Assembly: GCA_945861235.1 (NCBI GenBank)
Contig: CAMATV010000083.1
Coordinates: forward strand, 1 to 10,496
Length of the DNA: 10,496 nt
Reading direction: 5' to 3'
Source: Opitutus sp. GAS368
GTDB taxonomy: Bacteria > Verrucomicrobiota > Verrucomicrobiia > Opitutales > Opitutaceae
Positions 1 to 4,910 of the stretch are shown here, in pieces. Within the stretch, counting starts at the first letter, position 1. Each line of letters opens with the position of its first letter. Position numbers and translations under genes: made by a program. The notes below the pieces were generated by a model. That model was not told the DNA's origin, ran no database searches, and saw nothing but the letters and a program-made list of their open reading frames with translations.

Positions 1-163
1 CCACGAACTTCGGGAGCTCCACCACCGGGCCGGCCGCACCAGCCGCGAGCACGTTCTGCGCGCGAACCGACGGCGACCCCGTCGCGACCAGCAGGAGGAC
101 CAACGCGCTCATGAACGCGTAGAGACAACTACGGAGGAGCGGAGACGGAGAGGCGCGATGCAT
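1..163 (-). CDS. 5' end of an exported protein, probable TonB-dependent receptor (partial)
   Basis: The reading frame is open from an ATG at 163 down to the left edge, giving 54 complete codons. Residues 1-36 look like a Sec signal peptide: a start with Arg residues (MHRASPSPLLRSCLYAFM), a hydrophobic core (SALVLLLVA), then SPSVRAQN with likely cleavage near Ala-Gln. The mature protein begins with a small Ala/Gly stretch followed by VVELPKFV. That short acidic/hydrophobic motif just after the leader resembles the segment preceding the plug domain in Opitutaceae TonB-dependent receptors (established pattern, recalled rather than searched). An internal ATG at 112 would shorten the n-region. It is downstream of, and co-oriented with, the symporter gene, with a 152-base gap, which fits outer-membrane uptake paired with inner-membrane transport. 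No plug or barrel is visible because the gene is cut off, so another exported protein cannot be excluded. Confidence 0.6.
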   Translation of the reverse strand, partial: MHRASPSPLLRSCLYAFMSALVLLLVATGSPSVRAQNVLAAGAAGPVVELPKFV

Positions 164-199
164 GCAGGGAGAGACGGACAGCGGGAGGAGGAAGTTGCA

Positions 200-215
200 T
201 GTCCAAAGGTGGACA
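200..215. promoter_or_regulatory. Inverted repeat upstream of the partial receptor gene
   Basis: TGTCCA (200-205) and TGGACA (210-215) form a perfect 6-bp inverted repeat with a 4-base spacer (AAGG). It ends 37 bases upstream of the ATG at 163 on the minus strand, where an operator or a small leader hairpin could act. A binding protein cannot be assigned. Confidence 0.3.
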
Positions 216-270
216 CAGCACCACCCAAAACGTCCCCGTCCCCGGTAGCTAGAGAAAACGTGCACGCTCC

Positions 271-300
271 GCTCGTTCGCTCGCTCGTTTGTTCGTTCGC
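271..300. repeat. Degenerate tetranucleotide microsatellite
   Basis: About seven and a half tandem 4-bp units of the form G[C/T]T[C/T] (GCTC, GTTC, GCTC, GCTC, GTTT, GTTC, GTTC, GC). The repeat lies between the symporter stop (316-318) and the partial receptor gene, so it is in the intergenic part of a possible bicistronic transcript. Such repeats can change length by slippage. No terminator-like stem is apparent in this gap. Confidence 0.75.
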
Positions 301-315
301 GCCCAACGCCCGCGG

Positions 316-2343
316 TCACGCCGCCCACTTCAGCAAGAGCACAAAAATTCCAATGATCGCACCCGAAACCGCGCAACAGATCAGAAAACCAATCGTGTCG
401 ACACGGTCCCATTTACAAAACTCCCACGTCGAATCGCGCACCAGTTTCGTATGGTCGAAGCGCCCCGGATTGCGGCGCGTCTCCTCCATCGCCGCCGCTT
501 CGAGCTCCGGCGTGTCACCGACCGGCGTCTTCATCTTCCCGTAAAACTGATCGACCCGCGCCTTGTCGGTCGGTCGCGTCAGGTAGCTCACGAGCACGAG
601 TACCATAAACGGAAACAAACCGTCGAAGTAAAACGTCGCGGCCTCGCGGCCTTGCGGCGTGAGCTTGGCCACATCGAGCCCAACCTTGCCGAGCAGGTGG
701 CACTCGAGGCTGAACCGACCGCGGCCCTCCAGCGCGCTGGCGGGGTCGCCCGGGTTGATGCGCACGAGCTGCTTCCAGTAAACCGGCACGGGCTTCGCCC
801 CGTCGGCCGTGCTCATCACCGCGAGTTCGGAAGCCTGCCGCACGGAGCGGATCTCGGTCGCAATGTTTGGCACCACCAAAATGGTGAGCACCGTCAACGA
901 CACCGACCACCACACCGCTTTAGCCGTCAGCCGGCGCCAAAAGAAACCCGTCAGAATCGCCGCGCCGAAGGGGACGTTGACCGTCAAAACAAGCTTCACG
1001 ATCGACTCCACGTCGCCCATCAGTTCGGCCGACAGCACCCCGAGCCCCAGCACCACGACGATCGTCCACCGCGCCGCCGTCACCCCTTGGTCCTGCGTGG
1101 CCTCGGGTCGCAGATAGCGGTAAACATTACGCACAAAGAGCGACGAAATCGCGAGGGCCTTAGCCGCCAACGTCGACATCGTGCCGGCCAGCACGCCCGC
1201 CAGCATGAGGCCGATGAGGCCGGGCCCCAGCAACCGGTTCGACATCGCACCCCACACAATGTCCGGGTCCGCCAGTCCGCCGACACCGAAGAGCGCGATC
1301 CCAATCAAGCCGGCAAAGGCCCACAGAATGATCATGAAGCGTTTCAGATAATTACCCGTCACGCCCATGCGCGCGGCGAACTCGTTTTTCGCCGAGCCCG
1401 CGATGCCCATGTTGTGACTCAAGCCGCCGTTTTGCACGATACTGATGAAGAGCACGGCCACGATAAACGCCGGTGAACCGCCCGGACCCGCGAAAAGATC
1501 GAGCATCTGGCCCGGCACTTTGTTCGCCAGCTCGCCCCATCCCCCGATCGCCGCCAGCCCCGTCGGAATCAGCAGCACGGAAAACACGATGATCAACACG
1601 CTCTGCAACGCCTCGTTGACCGCCGCTGCCGCCATGCCCCCCAACACAATATACGCCCCCACGACCAACGTGAAGCCGAGGTAAAACGGCAGCGACCGCA
1701 GCAACGTGATATAACTGTGCAGTTCGCCGCGCGCCTGCCGGTCGCGCAACGTCGCGAGCCGCGCCCGGGCTTCCGCCGACACCGCGACCGCCCCGGAGCT
1801 CATCACTTGTTTTTCAAGTCCCTTGAGCTCCCGGTAATCGTCCACCGAGGAGCGCTCCGCCGACGTCCACTCGATCTCGGGCTTCACCACCAGCGACGAA
1901 GCGATCTTGTAGGCGACGTAGTTGCCGAACCCGAGAAACACACACGCCACCATGACTTGAAATAAAGCGTAGAGGCGGCTGAGGCCGCGACTGCCAAAGC
2001 GGTCTTCAAACAAATCCGCCGCCGTCACCAACCGCACCCGGCGAAACCACACGTTCATAAACCAAAAGTAGGGATTCATGAACACGGTCTGAAACGTGAA
2101 CCACACCCCGGTCACACCGCGCTGGAAAACCAGACTCGCCGTGCTCACCGCCCCTTGCGGCTCGGTGGCATTGCCGAAATTCAGAAAAAATTGGTAGAGC
2201 TTCCCGAGCGAGCGACCCGCGAGAAAAAATCCTTCTTCGCTGGCCGCGCCCTTGGCGGCGCGCTTGCCGATGTAAATGACCGCCACCAGATAGGCGACGA
2301 CGACGAGGAGATCAACGAGGTGCAGGCTGCCAAATATTCTCAT
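316..2343 (-). CDS. Sodium:solute symporter (SSS family), probable sugar transporter
   Basis: A 675-residue polytopic inner-membrane protein of the solute:sodium symporter family (SSF, LeuT fold), which uses the sodium gradient to import sugars, amino acids, vitamins or other solutes. I see about 13-14 hydrophobic segments: first at 7-25, a cluster from 79 to 146, then 219-270, 290-305, 331-354, 371-388, 426-492, 574-588, and a last one at 650-671. The stretch FGNATEPQGAVSTASLVFQRG (55-75) corresponds to the conserved second-helix region of the family. M-S-T at 389-391 aligns with the Ser-Thr pair that contributes to the sodium site in PutP (family knowledge). It is longer than typical members (about 500-550 residues) because of hydrophilic stretches at about 150-210 and 497-571 plus a long loop at 590-645. 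The ATG at 2343 starts directly before the first helix; upstream is pyrimidine-rich with no Shine-Dalgarno. It is divergent from a LacI regulator, which suggests a sugar substrate, but the substrate itself cannot be read from the sequence. Confidence 0.9.
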   Translation of the reverse strand: MRIFGSLHLVDLLVVVAYLVAVIYIGKRAAKGAASEEGFFLAGRSLGKLYQFFLNFGNATEPQGAVSTASLVFQRGVTGVWFTFQTVFMNPYFWFMNVWFRRVRLVTAADLFEDRFGSRGLSRLYALFQVMVACVFLGFGNYVAYKIASSLVVKPEIEWTSAERSSVDDYRELKGLEKQVMSSGAVAVSAEARARLATLRDRQARGELHSYITLLRSLPFYLGFTLVVGAYIVLGGMAAAAVNEALQSVLIIVFSVLLIPTGLAAIGGWGELANKVPGQMLDLFAGPGGSPAFIVAVLFISIVQNGGLSHNMGIAGSAKNEFAARMGVTGNYLKRFMIILWAFAGLIGIALFGVGGLADPDIVWGAMSNRLLGPGLIGLMLAGVLAGTMSTLAAKALAISSLFVRNVYRYLRPEATQDQGVTAARWTIVVVLGLGVLSAELMGDVESIVKLVLTVNVPFGAAILTGFFWRRLTAKAVWWSVSLTVLTILVVPNIATEIRSVRQASELAVMSTADGAKPVPVYWKQLVRINPGDPASALEGRGRFSLECHLLGKVGLDVAKLTPQGREAATFYFDGLFPFMVLVLVSYLTRPTDKARVDQFYGKMKTPVGDTPELEAAAMEETRRNPGRFDHTKLVRDSTWEFCKWDRVDTIGFLICCAVSGAIIGIFVLLLKWAA

Positions 2344-2400
2344 AAAGGGGGTCCGGAAGGAAAAAGGGGTTTACGGAAAAATGGGCGGGTCGGTTCCGCA

Positions 2401-2420
2401 CGGCGAGCTCACACTCGCCG
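2401..2420. promoter_or_regulatory. Stem-loop / inverted repeat in the symporter leader region
   Basis: CGGCGAG (2401-2407) and CTCGCCG (2414-2420) are perfect 7-bp complements around a 6-base loop. The element lies about 58 bases upstream of the symporter ATG and about 105 bases upstream of the LacI ATG. No U-tract follows on either strand, so it is not a standard terminator. It could be a hairpin in the symporter 5' leader or a second operator. Confidence 0.35.
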
Positions 2421-2478
2421 CAGCATCAGGCACCCGTGCGCCCCGCCACCTCCGATTAGTAGCCCCAGTGGCATGAAA

Positions 2479-2493
2479 TCGGTTGCCAACCGA
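2479..2493. promoter_or_regulatory. Perfect 15-bp palindrome, candidate LacI-family operator
   Basis: TCGGTTG-C-CAACCGA is a perfect 7+1+7 inverted repeat in the divergent region between the symporter (minus) and LacI-family (plus) genes. It ends 32 bases before the preferred LacI start at 2526 and lies about 135 bases upstream of the symporter ATG. LacI-family regulators bind short palindromes and often autoregulate and control a divergent transporter, so this is the best operator candidate here. The odd spacing lacks the central CG of the common family consensus, which is a mild point against. A TACTAAT element on the minus strand just downstream could be a -10 box, but no well-spaced -35 accompanies it. 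Confidence 0.5.
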
Positions 2494-2525
2494 GGCGACC
2501 GGTGGCGAGTCTGACAGTCCGGTCT

Positions 2526-3563
2526 ATGTCCGCCCCCGCCCCCACGCTTCGTTCCCTCGCCAAGACGCTCGGTCTTTCCCGCACCACCGTGTCCGATGCC
2601 TTGCGCGGATCGCCACGCGTCGATCCGGCCACGGCTGCCCGCGTGAAAATCGCCGCCGCCGCCGCCGGTTATCTCCGCAATCCGCTCGCCGGGGCGCTGA
2701 TGTCCGAGCTGCGGCGGTCACGGGGCGGCTCGTTTCGCGGCGTGTTGGCGGCCGTGGATTTCGATGAGCCGGACCGCCCCGCGTCCGCCGCCCATTTTCA
2801 CCACGAACTCGTGCTCGGTGCCGAAACCCGCGGAGCCGCCCTCGGCTTCAAGGTCGAAAAAATTATCGTGGGACGCGGCGCCGTCTCCGTGCCCCGCCTC
2901 GATTCCATCCTCAAAGCCCGCGGCATCCAAGGCATCGTGCTCCTCCCCGCGTGGGGCGAGCCCGACCTGACGGCTCTCGATTGGCCGCATTATGCGGGCA
3001 TCTACGCCGACTACATCATTGAACGCCCGGCGCTGCACTCGATCTGCTCCGACCACTACCGCTCGCTGCTCGCCGCCCTGCAACGCACCGCCGCCCTCGG
3101 TTACCAACGCCCCGGACTGTATCTGCAACGCCACCACGACGAACGCCTCCAATATCGTTGGAGCGCCGCCTTTCACACCTTCCAGCAGCACCACCCCAGC
3201 ACCAAATCGGTGCCCCCGCTCGTCGTAGATAAATTTTCTCCCGAGACCTTCTCCACGTGGTTTCGGCGCCACCAACCCGATGTCGTTTTCGCCCACCACA
3301 CTCCAGCGATCGACTGGATGTCCGCCTGCGGTGCCCGGCTGCCCGAGACCCACGGATTCGTCTCCCTGAACACCCACATGAAAACCCGCCCGTGCGCCGG
3401 CCTCGACCTGCAACCGCGTGCCCTCGGTTCCCGTGGCGTCGAGTTGCTCATCGGCCAGCTCCAGCGCAATGAACGCGGCATCCCCGAGTGGCCGTCGACG
3501 ACGACGATCCCCGCCCACTGGGTCGACGGCCCGACCCTGCGCACCGTGGCGGCGACGCGTTAG
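2526..3563 (+). CDS. LacI-family transcriptional regulator
   Basis: A 345-residue DNA-binding regulator. The N-terminal helix-turn-helix is clear at residues 7-28 (TLRSLAKTLGLSRTTVSDALRG), followed by VDPATAARVKIAAAAAGY and a hinge-like segment N-P-L-A-G-A-L (52-58). Residues from about 70 to 345 form the periplasmic-binding-protein-like effector domain, including GVLAAVDFDEP (72-82) and IQGIVLLPAW (134-143). Length is normal for the family. I prefer ATG 2526 because the helix-turn-helix then begins near residue 7, as usual. A GTG at 2502 in the same frame adds 8 residues and has a GAGG six bases upstream (2492-2495), so it is a real alternative. It is divergent from the symporter and convergent with the sugar epimerase, so it probably represses or activates this carbohydrate locus in response to a sugar. 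The effector is unknown, and the effector domain is not close to any characterised regulator I recognise. Confidence 0.9.
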   Translation: MSAPAPTLRSLAKTLGLSRTTVSDALRGSPRVDPATAARVKIAAAAAGYLRNPLAGALMSELRRSRGGSFRGVLAAVDFDEPDRPASAAHFHHELVLGAETRGAALGFKVEKIIVGRGAVSVPRLDSILKARGIQGIVLLPAWGEPDLTALDWPHYAGIYADYIIERPALHSICSDHYRSLLAALQRTAALGYQRPGLYLQRHHDERLQYRWSAAFHTFQQHHPSTKSVPPLVVDKFSPETFSTWFRRHQPDVVFAHHTPAIDWMSACGARLPETHGFVSLNTHMKTRPCAGLDLQPRALGSRGVELLIGQLQRNERGIPEWPSTTTIPAHWVDGPTLRTVAATR

Positions 3564-3598
3564 AGGCAGTCCCGCACTTTCCCGCAGGCGCCCCAGGC

Positions 3599-3614
3599 CG
3601 CCCGCTTGCGGGCG
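3599..3614. terminator. Candidate bidirectional hairpin between convergent genes
   Basis: CGCCCGC (3599-3605) and GCGGGCG (3608-3614) are perfect complements; in practice this is a 6-bp G/C stem with a CTTG loop. It sits 36 bases after the LacI stop and 81 bases beyond the stop of the convergent epimerase gene. No U-tract follows on either strand, so intrinsic termination is uncertain. The rest of the 131-base gap is GC-rich with no gene-like content. Confidence 0.4.
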
Positions 3615-3694
3615 CTGGTCCGACCACCCCAGAGCGCGCGCACGCTCGCTGCCTACCAGACCGAAGCAGCGCACCCCCCGCGCCCCTCTGCCCA

Positions 3695-4522
3695 TCACGC
3701 GAATGTCTTTTTCAGATACGCGAGACTCTGCGTCGCGATGACCTCAGGCCCTTCCTCGAATGTAAACACCTCCACCGACACCACGCCGTCGTAACCGACT
3801 TCCTTCAGAGCCGCCGCGATCGGCTTGAAATCCACGTCGCCGAAGCCCGGACCCTTGAGATTCACATCGTTGGCGTGGAAATAACCGAAGTTACCGCGCG
3901 ACTCGTGGATGATCTGCGGAATCGGCTTCGTATCCGAAGACATCGCTTTCACATCGAGGATCACACTCATCGCCGGACTGCGAAACTGTTGCGCGAACAC
4001 GATCCCTTCCGCCGCCGTGTTGATAAAATTCGTCTCCACCGGCGCCAGCGGCTCAAAGCAAATGGTCACTCCGCGCTCGGCCGCCCGCTCCACCGCTGGA
4101 CGAAACACCTGCGTCGCCCAGTCCCACGCCTGCGCGGGGCTCACCCCGTCCATCACATTGCGCTGCTTGGGCGAGCCGACGACGATCGTCTTGCCGCCGA
4201 GGTCCCCGCAAAAATCCGCCAGCGCCACAAAGTAGTCGGCCGTGCGCCCCCGCACCGCCGCGTCGGGATGCGTGAGATACATGCCATCCGCCTGGACGAG
4301 CACCCAGTGGATGCCGGAAATTTCAATCCCGACGCGCGCCGCCGTGTCGCGGATCGTCCGCCGTTCGGACGCGGAAATCGCCGTGACGTATTTTCCCGCC
4401 GTGCCCGGCAGAAGCGTAAACGGCGCAATCTCGATGCAGTCGTAGCCCGTCTTTTTGGCGTAGCTCATCGCGTCTTCCAGCGCCCAATTCTGAAAAATTT
4501 CATTACAGATTCCGAATTTCAT
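3695..4522 (-). CDS. TIM-barrel sugar isomerase/epimerase (AP_endonuc_2-like)
   Basis: A 275-residue cytoplasmic enzyme of the xylose-isomerase-like TIM-barrel superfamily, which isomerises or epimerises sugars with a divalent metal. Candidate metal ligands are Glu157 (CFEP), Asp190 (ILDVK), His216 (YFHAND) and Glu251 (VSVEVF). Their spacing of 33, 26 and 35 residues equals that of Glu152/Asp185/His211/Glu246 in D-tagatose 3-epimerase, and Glu163 matches that enzyme's Glu158. The positions of its His188 and Arg217 are Ala193 and Leu222 here, so substrate or chemistry may differ. The segment HANDVNLKGPGFGDVDF is typical of the broad sugar-phosphate isomerase/epimerase group. I chose ATG 4522 because the barrel's first strand (MKFGICNEIF) begins there. 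An upstream ATG at 4645 would add 41 residues of non-conserved character and run through an operator-like repeat. The gene is divergent from the xylanase, suggesting a role in pentose or related sugar metabolism. Confidence 0.85.
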   Translation of the reverse strand: MKFGICNEIFQNWALEDAMSYAKKTGYDCIEIAPFTLLPGTAGKYVTAISASERRTIRDTAARVGIEISGIHWVLVQADGMYLTHPDAAVRGRTADYFVALADFCGDLGGKTIVVGSPKQRNVMDGVSPAQAWDWATQVFRPAVERAAERGVTICFEPLAPVETNFINTAAEGIVFAQQFRSPAMSVILDVKAMSSDTKPIPQIIHESRGNFGYFHANDVNLKGPGFGDVDFKPIAAALKEVGYDGVVSVEVFTFEEGPEVIATQSLAYLKKTFA

Positions 4523-4573
4523 TGGGCTGATCTTGCGACAAATCCCTCGCGAATCCAGCCCTCGTTTAAGCCC

Positions 4574-4587
4574 GTCACCTTGGTGAC
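4574..4587. promoter_or_regulatory. Inverted repeat upstream of the epimerase
   Basis: GTCACC (4574-4579) and GGTGAC (4582-4587) form a perfect 6+2+6 inverted repeat 52 bases upstream of the epimerase ATG at 4522 on the minus strand. It could be an operator half of a divergent control region or a leader hairpin; no regulator can be assigned. Confidence 0.3.
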
Positions 4588-4623
4588 CCCCCGTCCCGTC
4601 CCTCGTCAAAAACCCACGAAACA

Positions 4624-4646
4624 AGTGTCCCGTATTACGTGACACT
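4624..4646. promoter_or_regulatory. 23-bp near-perfect palindrome, candidate operator
   Basis: Left arm AGTGTCcCGTA (4624-4634) and right arm TACGtGACACT (4636-4646) pair at 10 of 11 positions around a single central T. It lies 101 bases upstream of the epimerase ATG and 264 bases upstream of the xylanase ATG. Its length and symmetry are those of a dimeric repressor or activator site. It differs from the 2479-2493 palindrome, so the neighbouring LacI protein is not an obvious binder. Confidence 0.45.
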
Positions 4647-4677
4647 CCCCATGTAAAACGGAGTTTTTTTGGCAGAA

Positions 4678-4685
4678 GTTATAAC
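4678..4685. promoter_or_regulatory. Possible -10 element (GTTATAAC) in the divergent region
   Basis: GTTATAAC is an AT-rich 8-bp palindrome in an otherwise GC-rich spacer, giving TATAAC on both strands. It could serve as a -10 box for either divergent gene. No good -35 hexamer is found at 16-18 bases on either side, so this is weak. Confidence 0.2.
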
Positions 4686-4745
4686 CTACCCATACCGGCC
4701 CCACCTGGCGGTTGGCGGGCGGCGCCGGGGCTCAGTGTCCTCGGG

Positions 4746-4805
4746 AGGGGTGGGCTTCCGGCCGCCGTGCAGTCGCTGGTGTTGGGCGGCAGGAAAGCCA
4801 CCCCT
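4746..4805 (+). promoter_or_regulatory. Foldable leader upstream of the xylanase
   Basis: AGGGGTGGgCTT (4746-4757) pairs with AAGCCACCCCT (4795-4805) as an 11-bp stem with one bulged G. A nested stem, GCCGCC (4761-4766) with GGCGGC (4785-4790), lies inside with an 18-base loop. If transcription starts upstream, this hairpin would be in the xylanase 5' leader about 105 bases before the ATG. It matches no riboswitch I know; the GC-rich background makes chance pairing possible. Confidence 0.3.
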
Positions 4806-4892
4806 TCACGCGAACCACCAATCGCCCGCTGCTCGCCCATCGGTCCAGCCTGCACCCACAGCGTCGCCTCCGTTGACTTGGCCGCGCAATCC

Positions 4893-4897
4893 GAGGA
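4893..4897 (+). promoter_or_regulatory. Weak Shine-Dalgarno-like site for the xylanase
   Basis: GAGGA lies 13 bases before the ATG at 4911, longer than optimal. An in-frame TAA at 4902-4904 sits just upstream of that ATG, so the start cannot be further upstream. Confidence 0.35.
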
Positions 4898-4910
4898 CGG
4901 CTAACCCGCC

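Noticed and set aside
289..1476. Long plus-strand open frame (395 codons) opposite the symporter
   Set aside because: Rich in Arg, His and Gln with no domain; it mirrors the real gene's codon bias on the other strand.
2718..3698. Minus-strand open frame (326 codons) opposite the LacI gene
   Set aside because: Gly/Arg-rich low-complexity translation opposite a clear LacI protein.
3488..4642. Plus-strand open frame (384 codons) opposite the epimerase
   Set aside because: Arg/His-rich translation without domains; the minus strand carries intact TIM-barrel motifs.
4523..4645. Upstream extension of the epimerase to an ATG at 4645
   Set aside because: The added 41 residues are Arg/Gly-rich with no family similarity, and the coding would cover two inverted repeats.
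4746..4910. Known riboswitch in the xylanase leader
   Set aside because: No conserved cobalamin, TPP, glycine or c-di-GMP box could be recognised in the stem region.
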